Assembly: GCA_965248075.1 (NCBI GenBank)
Contig: CBDFIL010000003.1
Coordinates: 682,001-746,000, forward strand
Direction of reading: 5' to 3'
Length of the DNA stretch: 64,000 bases
Source: VXNE01 sp965248075
GTDB taxonomy: Bacteria; Pseudomonadota; Gammaproteobacteria; Pseudomonadales; Azotimanducaceae
Notes under the pieces: model-generated
What the model saw: only the letters and a program-made list of their open reading frames with translations
Databases searched by the model: none
Told to the model about the DNA's origin: nothing
Translations under genes and position numbers: made by a program
Shown here: piece after piece, positions 28,355 through 38,222 of the stretch
Layout of the letters: the number at the start of each line of letters is the position of its first letter
Position numbering within the stretch: the first letter of the stretch is position 1

Positions 28355-29167
28355 ATGACCGGACGAACACGCCGCCCCAAGGCGTGCGCCAGCGCGGCCG
28401 CCTGGGCTGCGCTGGCCTGTTTCGTCTGGACCGTCCACGCCGCCGCCCCGGTCGAGGAATCCATCGCCCAGGCCCGTCCTTCGCCAAACGCGGTCCCTCC
28501 ACCGATGCCCGACGTCCTCGCGGACGAAGAGGTCCCGGACGCCGTACAACCGAGCCAACTGGCCCGGATGTTCCACGAGTTGCAACTGCTCTCCGCAGAG
28601 GTGGCTGCCCTGCGCGGCGCCGTCGAGGAGCAGAAGCACCGGGTCGATCTCCTCGCCCGGGAGCAGCAGGAACGCTATCTCGGGATAGACCGGCAGATCT
28701 CCGCCCTGCGCAGCGGGGCACCGACGGTCGCACCGCCGCCACGACCGGTCGTCAGCCCACTGGACCCGGCCCACCCGCTCCCGCGTACGGGCGCCACGGA
28801 GGCCGACGCGTATCGCAACGCCTACGCAATGATCGAGCGTAGCGAGTTCGATGCGGCGACGACTGCCCTGGAGGCGCTGATCGAGGAGTTTCCCAACGGT
28901 CAGTACACGCCGAACGCCTTCTACTGGCTCGGCCAACTGCATCGCAAGGCGGGCGAACTCGAACAGGCCCGACAGTCCCTCGTGCAGGTCATCACCCTTT
29001 ACCCGGACCACAACAAGACCCCGGATGCCCTCTACAACCTCGGCGTGGTCTATGCCGAACTGGGCGACTCGGCGCGGGCGCGCACGTATCTCGGCCGCGT
29101 CGTCCGGCAGCATCCGGACTCGACGGCGGCGGGACTCGCCAAGACCTACGTCGCGAACCTGCCGTAG
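28355..29167 (+). CDS. cpoB: Cell division coordinator CpoB (YbgF)
   Basis: 270 residues, one base after the pal stop. A signal peptide (ACASAAAWAALACFVWTVHAAAP) is followed by a coiled-coil trimerisation part (LFHELQLLSAEVAALRGAVEEQK-like, residues about 70-110), a Pro-rich linker, and three TPR repeats (FPNGQYTPNAFYWLGQLH, YPDHNKTPDALYNLGVVY, HPDSTAAGLAKTYV). In E. coli it links peptidoglycan synthesis with Tol-driven constriction. Confidence 0.92.
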   Translation: MTGRTRRPKACASAAAWAALACFVWTVHAAAPVEESIAQARPSPNAVPPPMPDVLADEEVPDAVQPSQLARMFHELQLLSAEVAALRGAVEEQKHRVDLLAREQQERYLGIDRQISALRSGAPTVAPPPRPVVSPLDPAHPLPRTGATEADAYRNAYAMIERSEFDAATTALEALIEEFPNGQYTPNAFYWLGQLHRKAGELEQARQSLVQVITLYPDHNKTPDALYNLGVVYAELGDSARARTYLGRVVRQHPDSTAAGLAKTYVANLP

Positions 29168-29230
29168 GAGGCGCCACGGCGGAACCGGCGGCTTCCAGCC
29201 CGGCCACGACCCCAGGCCAGACCAGGACCC

Positions 29231-29875
29231 ATGGACTCGCTACGCATCACCGAGATATTCCACTCCCTGCAGGGGGAGTCCCGCACGGTCGGGAGACCGA
29301 CGACGTTCGTGCGCCTGACGGGCTGTCCGCTTCGCTGCCAGTACTGCGACACGGCCTACGCGTTCACGGGCGGTACGGTGATGCCCGTCGCCGATGTGGT
29401 CGAGCGGGTGGCGCAGCAGCCGGCGAGACTGGTGACGGTGACCGGCGGGGAGCCGCTGGCACAGCCCGCGGTACGTGCGCTGATGGCGGCACTCTCGGAC
29501 CGCGGCTACACCGTATCTCTCGAGACGGGAGGGGCCCTCGACGTCACCGACGTCGACCCGCGCGTGTCCATCGTCATGGACCTGAAGACCCCTGGCTCGG
29601 GTGAGTGCGGCAGCAACCGCTACGCCAACATCGAACACCTGGCGAGCAAGGATCAGGTGAAGTTCGTCATCTGCGACGAAGTCGACTACGCATGGGCGAA
29701 GGAGCAGTGCGTGGCCTGGGGCCTGATCGAGCGCGTCGGTGAAGTGCTGTTCTCGCCATCCGCTTCCGAGATGTCGCCCGCGCGACTCGCCCAGTGGATC
29801 CTGCGCGACGGACTCGACGTGCGCTTCCAGGTCCAGTTGCACAAGGTGCTGTGGGGTGACGTGCCCGGCCGGTAA
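29231..29875 (+). CDS. queE: 7-carboxy-7-deazaguanine synthase QueE
   Basis: 214 residues of the radical SAM superfamily. The cluster motif here is CPLRCQYCDTAYAF (CxxxCxxC), after the family-typical start ITEIFHSLQGESRTVGRPTTFVRL. TVTGGEPLAQPAV is the SAM-binding GGE motif. It makes the deazaguanine core of queuosine/preQ0. It lies between cpoB and queC, the usual gammaproteobacterial order. Confidence 0.95.
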   Translation: MDSLRITEIFHSLQGESRTVGRPTTFVRLTGCPLRCQYCDTAYAFTGGTVMPVADVVERVAQQPARLVTVTGGEPLAQPAVRALMAALSDRGYTVSLETGGALDVTDVDPRVSIVMDLKTPGSGECGSNRYANIEHLASKDQVKFVICDEVDYAWAKEQCVAWGLIERVGEVLFSPSASEMSPARLAQWILRDGLDVRFQVQLHKVLWGDVPGR

Positions 29876-29917
29876 CGCGAGACCGCCAGCCCGGGCGAGC
29901 GCCGCGGAGGACTGCCC

Positions 29918-30589
29918 ATGAAACGCGCCGTGGTCCTCGTCTCCGGCGGCCTCGACTCCGCGACCACCCTGGCCATCGCCCGCGCCGACGGATTCGCGTG
30001 CTACGCCCTGTCCCTGGCCTACGGTCAGCGCCACCGGATCGAACTCGAGGCGGCCCGGCGCGTGGTCGATGCGATCGGCGCCCAAGCTCATCGTGTCGTG
30101 TCCATCGACCTGTCCGCGTTCGGCGGCTCGGCGCTCACCGACCCCGACATCGATGTCCCGGAGACACCGACCGAGGGTATACCGGTCACCTACGTGCCGG
30201 CACGGAATACGGTGTTCCTGTCGCTGGCACTGGCCTGGGCCGAGACCCTCGACGCTCGCGACATCTTCATCGGTGTGAACGCCGTCGACTACTCCGGGTA
30301 CCCGGACTGCCGCCCTGCGTTCATCCAGGCTTTCGAGACGTTGGCGAATCTCGCCACCCGCGCCGCCACCGAGGGCGCGGGGTTCACGGTCCACACCCCG
30401 CTCATCGCACTGACGAAGGCCGAAATCATCGCGCGCGGCATCGCGCTTGGCATCGACTATGCGCAGACCATCTCCTGCTACCAGCCGGATCCCGACGGCC
30501 GTGCCTGCGGCAGGTGCGACAGCTGCCGGATTCGGCGCGCCGGATTCGTCGAAGCGGGGGTCGCCGATCCCACCGTGTACGCGGGCTGA
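29918..30589 (+). CDS. queC: 7-cyano-7-deazaguanine synthase QueC
   Basis: 223 residues, ATP-pyrophosphatase family: VVLVSGGLDSATTLAIAR holds the SGGxDS PP-loop, and the C-terminal zinc site is SCYQPDPDGRACGRCDSCRIRR. It converts the QueE product to preQ0 with ATP and ammonia. The ATG follows GGAGGA. The conserved core of the window ends with this gene. Confidence 0.95.
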   Translation: MKRAVVLVSGGLDSATTLAIARADGFACYALSLAYGQRHRIELEAARRVVDAIGAQAHRVVSIDLSAFGGSALTDPDIDVPETPTEGIPVTYVPARNTVFLSLALAWAETLDARDIFIGVNAVDYSGYPDCRPAFIQAFETLANLATRAATEGAGFTVHTPLIALTKAEIIARGIALGIDYAQTISCYQPDPDGRACGRCDSCRIRRAGFVEAGVADPTVYAG

Positions 30590-30629
30590 CGAGCCTACTT
30601 GAGGAAATCTACCTGACTATGGAGCGGCA

Positions 30630-31409
30630 TCAATGAACAGCCACGAAACGACCGAAGACCTGGATGTGATCGTCGATAGATACGCCGGGGGCGGCATCAC
30701 CCATGAGACCGTACCGCCCGGGCAGGTCTCCGAGGTGCCGGCGCGCCCGCCACTCGGCCTCGCCGCCGGCGATCATGTGCAGCATCTCAAGGCTCTTCTC
30801 GACGTGCTGATATACCGACCAACTGGAACCGACGTGCTTGCTGGTGCCCATCACCGAGCAGTAGAGGGTATTGATGTCCAGTGCATAGTTGTCGGGAATG
30901 TCCCGCGGGACGCAGGTCCGCTGAAACAGGTGAATGTGCTCGCAGGTGTCGACGATGCGCGCCATGTCGTAGAGATCCCGCGCCTCGGAATCCCGGTAAA
31001 CGCCGTTCTCCGAGTCGGCTACCATGACTGCGGCGCCGGCGGTGGAGAAGTGCACCCTGGCGCCGCTCAAGTCCAGGTCCCACCTCGGGTCTTGACCGTG
31101 CAGCACCAGATTCCGCCGGGCTTGCTGCAACGTCCGTTCGACCAGACTTCGCGGCATGCGCAAACGCCCGTCGTCGCCGAGCACGGCGCCAACCGCAGTG
31201 CAGGTTTCGATGCAGTGAGGTGTGGCGTCGGCGAAACCCACCCGGTCGAGAATCATGAAGGCGTTGTCCACGATGGCTTCAACGCCGGCAGCGGACAAGG
31301 GCTGGAATTGTCCGCCGGTCTGCCCCGGTCGAACCGGCTTGACCGCTTCGGCCAAGGGCGCGGCGCGCTCGGCCTTGCGCGCCCGTCTACCGCCTGATCG
31401 TCGAGGCAT
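30630..31409 (-). pseudogene. Trimethylamine/betaine methyltransferase-like (MttB family), C-terminally truncated
   Basis: 259 codons matching the N-terminal half of the non-pyrrolysine MttB family: a basic start (PRRSGGRRARKAER), RPGQTGGQFQPLSAAGVE, and TLYCSVMGTSKHVGSSW. Family members have about 500 residues; here similarity stops near GEAEWRAR (about 30760) and an unrelated tail runs to a stop. The catalytic barrel half is lost, so it is not an active methyltransferase. It begins seven bases after a truncated BCCT transporter, matching the frequent pairing of these two for quaternary amines. Confidence 0.75.
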
Positions 31410-31416
31410 GGCAGCT

Positions 31417-32547
31417 TTACCTCAGAGAAATCCCGAACCGGAGGCAGATCCATACCATCCCCGCCGCGGTGGGCACGAAGAGCGTGCCCAGCGTGAACTC
31501 GCGGATCGTCCGCCCGCGGGAGATGCGCGCGATGAAGAGCCCCACGAACGGCGCCCAGGCGATCCACCAGCCCCAGTAGAAGATGGTCCAGTCGCTCTGC
31601 CACGCCGTCTCGCCCGGCGCATCGGCGACCCACAGTCCCATCGGCAGGACGTGCCAGAGGTAGGTTCCGACGCTTCTCCCGAGGAGCTCCGCCAGCCATG
31701 CCGACGGACCGAGGAGCAGGAACAGGCCGAGCAGCACCATGCTGAGGTAGATGTTCCACTCCGAGATGACCCGGATCCCCCGCGCGACGCCGGTCACGGC
31801 GGAGAGGGTGGCCACCGCCGAGATGAGGGCGATCAGCACGATCTGGGTGACGAGCAGCGGCTCGATGCCGAACAGGACGCCGAGCCCCACCGTCATCTGT
31901 CTCACCCCGAGTCCCAGCGAGGTGGCCACGCCGAACACCGCCCCGAACACCGCGAGCAGGTCCACGCCGTGTCCGATCGGTCCATGGATCCGCTCGCCGA
32001 TCAGCGGGTGCAGCGCCGAGCGCAGCGTCAGCGGCAGCTTCTTGCGGAATCCGAAGTAGGCGAGGCAGAGGCCCGTCACCACGTACAGGGACCAGGCGTG
32101 CAGGCCCCAGTGGAAGTACGTGACGCGCAGCGCGTGCACGGCGCGCGACTCGTCCATCGCCCGCGCGCCGACCTGGTCCGCGTGCGGATTCGTCGGGTAG
32201 GCCTGGGACTCGGAGTAATCGAAGTACCCCATCGGCTCGGCGATGGAGAAGAACAACAGGCCGATGCCGAGGCCGGCCGAGAAGAGCATGGCAAGCCAGG
32301 AAAACGTCCTGAACTCGGGACGCGCGTCGTCGTCACCGAGGCGGATCCGGCCGTGCCGCCCCAACATGAGGTAGACGCTCGCGACCAGCGTCACGCAGAG
32401 GACGAGCACGTAGTAGCCGCCGAAGGTGGCGTCGATCCAGGATCGAACGTCCGCGTACACCATGCCCGCCGCGTCGACGTCGGCCACGGTGAAGGCCACG
32501 AACGCCACCACCAGGACCATGGACGCCAGCGCCATGCCGCGGTGCAC
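31417..32547 (-). pseudogene. BCCT-family betaine/carnitine/choline transporter, C-terminally truncated
   Basis: About 376 residues from a GTG at 32547 preceded by GAGAGG. Clear family features: LFSAGLGIGLLFFSIAEP (glycine-rich substrate/sodium segment) and the Trp-rich helix WTIFYWGWWIAWAPFVGLF. BCCT proteins normally have 12 helices and over 500 residues; here the reading ends in LFVPTAAGMVW plus a short foreign tail, so the last two or three helices are missing. Probably non-functional. The break falls exactly where the mttB remnant starts, suggesting a deletion. Confidence 0.75.
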
Positions 32548-32764
32548 TTGCCGTCCTCTCCCCAACCCGTTGCGTCACAGCATACCGGTGATCGACCGGC
32601 GAGGCGTCGCAGCCCGTGGAGGAGTATCGTGCCGGCGCCTCGGAGCCCGGCCCGGGCGGGTCACGGACTTGGTCGGCGACACGCTCGGCGGATCCCCCCG
32701 TCGCCCGGCAGGGGCTCGGGCGCGGCTATCATCCGTGAGCGCGAGTTCACAGGAGGATCGCATC

Positions 32765-33163
32765 ATGACCCTGACCGCCGCAGAGGCACAGAACGTCGTC
32801 GACGCCGCCGTGGCCAAGGCCCGGGACTTCGGTAAATTCGTGACCGTCGTCGTGGTCGACCGGGCCGGAGACGTCGCGGCGGTGGGCCGCATGGACCGCG
32901 CTCCGGGCGTCTGGATCGACATCGCGTACGGTCTCGCCTACACCTGTACGATCTGGGGCGGCGCCACCGGCGCCCAGCTCGCGCCGGTCAAGGACGAAGC
33001 CTGGTTCCAGGCGGCGAGCACCATGCGCGGCGGCCGCATGATGGTGGCGGACGGCTCGCTGCCGCTCGTGAAGGACCGCACGCTGATCGGAGCGGTCGGC
33101 GTGGCGGGCGCCACCGACGAGGAAGACCTGGCGATTGCGGAAGCCGGCGTCGCGGCCTCGTGA
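32765..33163 (+). CDS. HbpS/GlcG-like heme-binding family protein (DUF336)
   Basis: 132 residues with AGGAGG seven bases before the ATG. The compact fold is recognisable: LTAAEAQNVVDAAVAKARDFG, VTVVVVDRAGDVAAVGRMD, and the glycine-rich end LIGAVGVAGATDEEDLAIAEAG. Members bind heme or act as small accessory proteins in catabolic loci; some are secreted, but no signal peptide is seen here. It is divergent from the BCCT remnant and convergent with the PhyH gene. Confidence 0.82.
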   Translation: MTLTAAEAQNVVDAAVAKARDFGKFVTVVVVDRAGDVAAVGRMDRAPGVWIDIAYGLAYTCTIWGGATGAQLAPVKDEAWFQAASTMRGGRMMVADGSLPLVKDRTLIGAVGVAGATDEEDLAIAEAGVAAS

Positions 33164-33196
33164 CCGGTCGCCGGCGGCGTCGACCGCCGGAGGGCG

Positions 33197-34153
33197 TCAG
33201 CGCGTGGATCCCTCGCGCAGGGCGTCCTCGTCGGCCAAAGTCTGCCGGGCCGCCAGCTTGATGAACAGCTCCCCGTCCGGGCCGTTCTCCTTCCAGCCCA
33301 TCGGGTCGTCGACCCCCATCAGGCTGCGGAAACGCGCGCTGCGGCGGGCGAGCATCTCGGGCGGCACGGCCTCCTTGTAGCGTTCCTGCGTCTTGAGCGC
33401 CGGGTGACAGTGGTAGCTCGTGACGTTCAGCCGCAGGCCATCCGTAAGCTTCGGGAACGCCCCGTGCCAGGTGTTGCCGAGCCACACGACCAGCGAACCC
33501 GCGGGTCCCTCCACCGGTACCGCCCGGTCCTCTCCCTCGCCCGGCCCGGGAACGCGGCAGAGACGGTGGCTGCCCGGCACCATCGCGATGCAGCCGTCCG
33601 CGAGCGTGTAATCGGTAAGGCAGAGCGCGGCATTGCACACGAGGCTGTGCGTCGCCGGCAGCACGCCGTCCGGGGATCCGGGCGCATCGGAGTGCAGGAA
33701 CGTGGCCGGGTCGCCGGGCTTCGCGTTCCCGTCCCGCCACTTCACGAACGATAGCAGGCTCGAGAGGTGGGCCTGGCCGCGCAGGATGTAGTCGATCACC
33801 GCGGCGAGCGCCGGGTTCTCGAGCCACTCCTCGAAGACCTCGTCCTCGAAGAGCATGTAGTAGAGCAGGTAGCGGTCCGGCTGGATCGGGAAGGTCTCGT
33901 AGGCGCCCACGTCACCGTTCCTGTCCAGCGCGTGCTCGACCCCGGTGCGCTCGTGGGCGACGCGCAGGACGATGTCCCGCATCCGCGTGACGAACTCGGG
34001 CGAGGCGACGCGCTCCGGCGGAATGATCGTGTAGCCGTAGTGTTCGAGCTCGGCGACGTACGGCTCGAGGCCGAGTTCGCGGATGGGCGCGAACGCGGGG
34101 TCGAGCGCGTTCGGCACGTCGCTGCCTTCGGTGACGGTCGCAGCTTCAGCCAT
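33197..34153 (-). CDS. Phytanoyl-CoA dioxygenase (PhyH) family protein, paralogue A
   Basis: 318 residues. A 2-oxoglutarate/Fe(II) site is visible: FLHSDAPGSPDG gives the HxD pair, WHGAFPKLTDGLRLNVTSYH gives the distal His and the Arg that binds 2-oxoglutarate. These enzymes hydroxylate small or lipid substrates, here unknown. An ATG with AGGAGG and leader GATTCGAC precedes MAEAATVTEG. Closely similar to the next gene throughout, including the ribosome site and first residues, so they are a tandem duplication. Confidence 0.85.
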   Translation of the reverse strand: MAEAATVTEGSDVPNALDPAFAPIRELGLEPYVAELEHYGYTIIPPERVASPEFVTRMRDIVLRVAHERTGVEHALDRNGDVGAYETFPIQPDRYLLYYMLFEDEVFEEWLENPALAAVIDYILRGQAHLSSLLSFVKWRDGNAKPGDPATFLHSDAPGSPDGVLPATHSLVCNAALCLTDYTLADGCIAMVPGSHRLCRVPGPGEGEDRAVPVEGPAGSLVVWLGNTWHGAFPKLTDGLRLNVTSYHCHPALKTQERYKEAVPPEMLARRSARFRSLMGVDDPMGWKENGPDGELFIKLAARQTLADEDALREGSTR

Positions 34154-34193
34154 GTCGAATCCTCCTGCTTTGCGCGCTTACACGCCCGGGGCG

Positions 34194-35147
34194 TTACTGG
34201 GCGCCGGCGCGGATGATGTCCTCGTCGAGCCCCGTTATCCGCGCCATCCGCTTGATCATGCGCTCCTTGTCGGGGCCGTTGACCGTCCACCCCATTGGCT
34301 CGTAGGCGCCGACGAGATGCCGGAAGCGCTCGCTGCGGCGCGCGAGCATCTCGGGGGGCACGGCCTCCTGGTAGTGCTCCTGCGTCTTCAGCACCGGGTG
34401 ACAATGGTAGCTCGTCACGTTCAGCCGCAGGCCCTCGGTGAGCTTCGGGAACGCCCCGTGCCAGGTGTTGCCGAGCCACACGATCAGCGAGCCCGTGGGC
34501 CCTTCGGCCGGGACTGCCCGGTCCACGCCCTCGCCCTGTGCGGGAACCCGAGCGAGGCGGTGGCTGCCGGGGACCATCGCGATGCAGCCGTCCTCCCGGG
34601 TGTATTCGGTAAGATACAGCGCGGCGTTGCACACGAGGCTGTGCGACAACGGGAGCAGGCCCTCGGGAGATCCCGGCGAGTCGCTGTGCAGTCCAGTGGC
34701 CGGGTCGCCGGGTTTTGCGTTCCGGTCCCGCCACTTGACGAACGACACCATGCTCGAGAGCTGGGTCTGGCCGCGCATGACGTAGTCGATCATGGCGCAC
34801 AACGCCGGGTTCTCGAGCCACTCCTCGAAGACCTCGTCCTCGAACAGCAGGTAGTACAGCAGGTAGCGGTCGGACTGAATCGGGTAGGTCTCGTAGCGCC
34901 CCGCGTCCCCGGAGCGGTCCAGGTCGTGTTCCACGCCGGTGCGCTCGTGGGCGACGCGCAGCACGGCGTCGCGCATGCGCTCGACGAACGCGGGCGGGGC
35001 AACCCGCTCGGGCGGGATGACCGTGTAACCGTGGTGGTCGAGCGCGGTGACGTACCGCTCGAGCCCGAGTTCCCGGATCGGCGTCAACACCGCCTCGATC
35101 GGGTCCGGCGGGGGGCTGGAGACAACGGCGGTCGCGGGTTCGGCCAT
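34194..35147 (-). CDS. Phytanoyl-CoA dioxygenase (PhyH) family protein, paralogue B
   Basis: 317 residues from the ATG at 35147 with GGAGGAGG upstream; a further in-frame start exists at 35213. It keeps the iron site (GLHSDSPGSPEG, WHGAFPKLTEGLRLNVTSYH). It is transcribed ahead of paralogue A with 40 bases between, and shares most of its sequence with it. The 5′ end is divergent from the third PhyH gene, so the regulatory region for both directions lies within 35148-35225. Confidence 0.85.
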   Translation of the reverse strand: MAEPATAVVSSPPPDPIEAVLTPIRELGLERYVTALDHHGYTVIPPERVAPPAFVERMRDAVLRVAHERTGVEHDLDRSGDAGRYETYPIQSDRYLLYYLLFEDEVFEEWLENPALCAMIDYVMRGQTQLSSMVSFVKWRDRNAKPGDPATGLHSDSPGSPEGLLPLSHSLVCNAALYLTEYTREDGCIAMVPGSHRLARVPAQGEGVDRAVPAEGPTGSLIVWLGNTWHGAFPKLTEGLRLNVTSYHCHPVLKTQEHYQEAVPPEMLARRSERFRHLVGAYEPMGWTVNGPDKERMIKRMARITGLDEDIIRAGAQ

Positions 35148-35225
35148 GTCGAATCCTCCTCCACTTGTCGGGAGTGCCCTACATTCCGATACTATACCCG
35201 AAGTGGAACGCATCTGGAGCGGAGC

Positions 35226-36185
35226 ATGACCAGCGTTGCGGAGCAGATCCGGGACGAAATCGCACGGTACGGGCTAGAACCGTACCTCCTCGAACTGCGG
35301 TCGAACGGACTCGCGATCGTCCCGCCGGAGGTCACGGGGGTGACCGACGCAGTTCTCGACCGCTGCACCGAAGTGCTGCTCGCCGAGTTCACCCGGATGA
35401 CCGGTTGCCCGATCAGCCTCGAGAACGGTCCCGAGGGAGACCTGGAATGGCCCGCCGGCACGGACCGCATCATGGCGAGCGTGGGCCTGCCGCCCGAGCC
35501 GCAGCCCAGCGTGATGCTGATGCAGCAACTGCTCCAGCGCGACCGCTGCTTTCGCGACCTGTTCACGAACCCCCCGGTCGACGCGCTGGTCAGCCACCTG
35601 ATCCAGGGCGGCTTCCCCGTCGAGTTCCCCTTCCGCATGCGGCGGTTCGACAACTCGACGTCCTACCTGAAGTGGCGGAGCACGCCCCCGGCCGAGGGCC
35701 AGGCGGGGTTCTCGAGACCCGGCTCGATCGCCCTGCACCCCGACGATCGCGGCTGCCCGATGCCGTGGGGCACGAGCGCGCTGCACGTCAACGCCACCTG
35801 GATGCTCACCCCGTACTCGAAGGAGGACGGGTGCCTGGCGTACGTCCCCCGCTCCCACCTCGCCGCCGGATATCCGGGGCCCGACGCGGACGCCCGCGCG
35901 GTCCCGGCGGAAGGACCGCGTGGGTCGGTGATCCTCTGGCAGGGCGCGACCTGGCACGGCAGCTTCCCCAAGCTGACCCCGGGGCTGCGCCTGAACGCGA
36001 TCGGCTTCTACCGCCACTTCTCGCTCAGCCCGCAGGAGAACCTCCAGATGACCATCCCCGACGGGATGTGGGAGGACTGCGCGGAGCCGGCCCGCCTGCG
36101 GGAAATGCTTGGCATCGATGACGTGTTCCCGTACAAGCAGCAGATGATGCCGGTTCCAAGGCTGGCCATGGGACGCGATCAATGA
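35226..36185 (+). CDS. Phytanoyl-CoA dioxygenase (PhyH) family protein, paralogue C
   Basis: 319 residues from an ATG at 35226; the long open frame upstream is the shadow of the opposite genes. Iron ligands: IALHPDDRGCP (HxD) and WHGSFPKLTPGLRLNAIGFYRH. It shares the layout and the SFPKLxxGLRLN block with A and B but is more diverged. Its stop overlaps the ATG of the following amidohydrolase fragment (ATGA). Confidence 0.85.
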   Translation: MTSVAEQIRDEIARYGLEPYLLELRSNGLAIVPPEVTGVTDAVLDRCTEVLLAEFTRMTGCPISLENGPEGDLEWPAGTDRIMASVGLPPEPQPSVMLMQQLLQRDRCFRDLFTNPPVDALVSHLIQGGFPVEFPFRMRRFDNSTSYLKWRSTPPAEGQAGFSRPGSIALHPDDRGCPMPWGTSALHVNATWMLTPYSKEDGCLAYVPRSHLAAGYPGPDADARAVPAEGPRGSVILWQGATWHGSFPKLTPGLRLNAIGFYRHFSLSPQENLQMTIPDGMWEDCAEPARLREMLGIDDVFPYKQQMMPVPRLAMGRDQ

Positions 36186-36496
36186 CCCTCCTGCACGAGG
36201 GCATGGACGCCGGTCTCTGCGGCTTCTCGATACAGCGCATGGGACCGAGCTCCAGCCAGCCCGACTACGACGGCACGCCCATGGTCACCGACATCATGAC
36301 GGACGCGGACATCCTGAACCTCGCCCGTGTGCTCGGCGAGCGCCGGGAAGGCTTCATCCAGATCGTCCAGGTCGCCGGAGCCATGGCGGGCGACCCGGCC
36401 GCGGACCTCGCGTTCATCGAGAAGCTGGCCGGCGTGTCCGGTCGACCGGTCCTCTACAACGCCGTGATGGCGGACCTCCGGCACGGTCGCGGCTAA
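36182..36496 (+). pseudogene. D-aminoacylase-type amidohydrolase internal fragment
   Basis: 105 codons. LLHEGMDAGLCGFSIQRMGPSS and RREGFIQIVQVAG with FIEKLAGVSGRPVLYNAV match the middle of N-acyl-D-amino-acid deacylase/amidohydrolase-3 proteins. The N-terminal metal site and C-terminal part are missing. The four-base overlap with PhyH C could allow its translation, but the fragment cannot be catalytic. Both ends are deletion junctions. Confidence 0.65.
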
Positions 36497-36512
36497 CGCG
36501 CGCAGCAGGCTC

Positions 36513-37180
36513 CTACCCGGCTGCGACCCCGGGCTTGACGGGAGGCTGGTTGTCCACGCTGTTCCAGACCTCTGCGTCGGGCCTGCCCAGGACTCGTTCG
36601 TAGAGGCCCGGGGGATAGTTCGTCATGTGGGGCCCCGGTCCGTCGAGCGGCGGCTGCGATACCGCACCGCCCGCGTCCTCGAAGTCGGCGGGGCGCTTGT
36701 ACCGCGCAAGCTCTTCCGCCGAGATGCCCGCCAGCGCGGTCACCTCCGGGTCGATCCAAGCCTCCTGGTCGATCGGTTCCTTCGAGTAGGACAGCTCGAG
36801 CGACAGGTTCTCCGGTCCCGCGAAGTAGATCGACGCGCAGAACCCGTGGTCCATCGGCCCCATGACCGGCACGCCCTTGGCCCGCAACCGGTCCCGCATG
36901 GCCAACAGTTCGGCATGGTCGGACACCCGGAGCGCCACGTGCTGCATCGCGCCCTTCGCGCAGTTCGCGCCCGGATTCCCCGCGTGGGTCTCCCCGAGGC
37001 GCACCGGGATCCCCTCGATGTCCGGGTTGCAGACGAAGGCGATCGAGCTTTCGTCGTTCAGGCGCAGGAAACCGTGCCACGTGTTCGCGACCCCGTGCAT
37101 CCAGTAGAGCGCGACCAGTTCCATGCCCAGCTTGTCCGTGAAGAACTCGCCGATCAGCCGCTCGACCGCGGCCCAGCCTC
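36513..37180 (-). pseudogene. VOC-superfamily (glyoxalase/extradiol dioxygenase fold) protein, 5′-truncated
   Basis: An ATG at 37124 gives 203 residues, but family similarity continues upstream to about 37175 (ERLIGEFFTDKLGMELVALYW), so the true N-terminus is cut off where pntB sequence begins. Metal-ligand regions are AMQHVALRVSDHAELLAMRDRL and SIYFAGPENLSLELSY. The substrate is unknown. It may still be translated from the internal ATG, with loss of the first strand. Confidence 0.55.
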
Positions 37181-38161
37181 GTGGCGTTCGACAAGCTGCG
37201 CGGGCTGCTGCTGCCCGACAGGCCGGTCCTCTTCCCCGGGCAGCAGTTGGTCAACGGCGCCATCGCGCTGGCCGCCCTCGGCCTCGGCGTGATGGTCGTC
37301 AGCGACCCCGGCACCCTCACCTTCTATGCGGGACTCATCGCCGTCGCGTCGGTCCTCGGCGTGCTGCTGACGATCCCGATCGGCGGGGCCGACATGCCGG
37401 TCGCCATCGCGCTGCTCAACTCGTACTCGGGGCTCGCCGCGGCATCGACCGGCTTCGTCCTGAGCAACAACATCCTGATCATCACCGGCTCGCTGGTCGG
37501 GGCGTCCGGCATCATCCTGACCCGCATCATGTGCAAGGCGATGAACCGCTCGCTGATCAACGTGCTGGTCGGGGCGATCGCCGAGGGCGGCGGCTCGAAG
37601 TCCGACGCCGACGCGGTGTACGCGGGGCGCGTCAAGAGCACCTCGGCCGAAGAGGTGGCGATGCTCTTCGACGGGGCGCGCCGCGCGGTCATCGTGCCCG
37701 GCTACGGCCTCGCGGTCTCGCAGGCGCAGCACCAGGTGCGGGATCTGGCGAACCTGCTCGAGTCGCGCGGGGTCGAGGTGGAGTACGCCATCCACCCGGT
37801 CGCGGGCCGGATGCCGGGACACATGAACGTCCTGCTGGCCGAGGCCGACGTCGACTACGACAAGCTCAAGGAGATGGATGCCGTCAACCCGTCGTTCGAG
37901 CAGACCGACGTGAGCCTCGTCATCGGCGCCAACGACATCGTGAACCCCGACGCCCGCACCGACCCGGCAAGCCCGATCGCCGGCATGCCGATCCTGAACG
38001 TCGACCAGTCCCGGACCGTCGTCGTCATCAAGCGCAGTCTCTCGCCCGGCTTCGCCGGCGTCCCCAACCCCCTCTTCGCGGCCGACAACACGCTGATGTT
38101 CTTCGGCGACGGAAAGCAGGCGGTGCTCGACCTGATCGCGGCGGTCAAGGACGCCGCGTGA
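37181..38161 (+). pseudogene. pntB: NAD(P) transhydrogenase beta subunit, 5′-truncated
   Basis: 326 codons from a GTG at 37181. The domain II helices (FYAGLIAVASVLGVLLTIPIGGADMPVAIALLNS) and the NADP-binding domain III (VIVPGYGLAVSQAQHQVRDL, INVDQSRTVVVIKRSLSPGFAGVPNPLF) are intact. PntB is normally about 460 residues, so roughly 130 N-terminal residues with several membrane helices are gone. pntA is not in the window. The break abuts the broken VOC gene on the other strand. Confidence 0.85.
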
Positions 38162-38222
38162 TCGATTGGGCAGCCCTTGTGGTGCAAGACAGTCGAGCAT
38201 GTTGTATAGCTGTAGGTGACCC

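Noticed and set aside
31222..32835. 537-codon plus-strand frame opposite the BCCT gene
   Set aside because: The opposite strand has clear membrane helices and family motifs; this frame is His/Arg/Glu-rich shadow.
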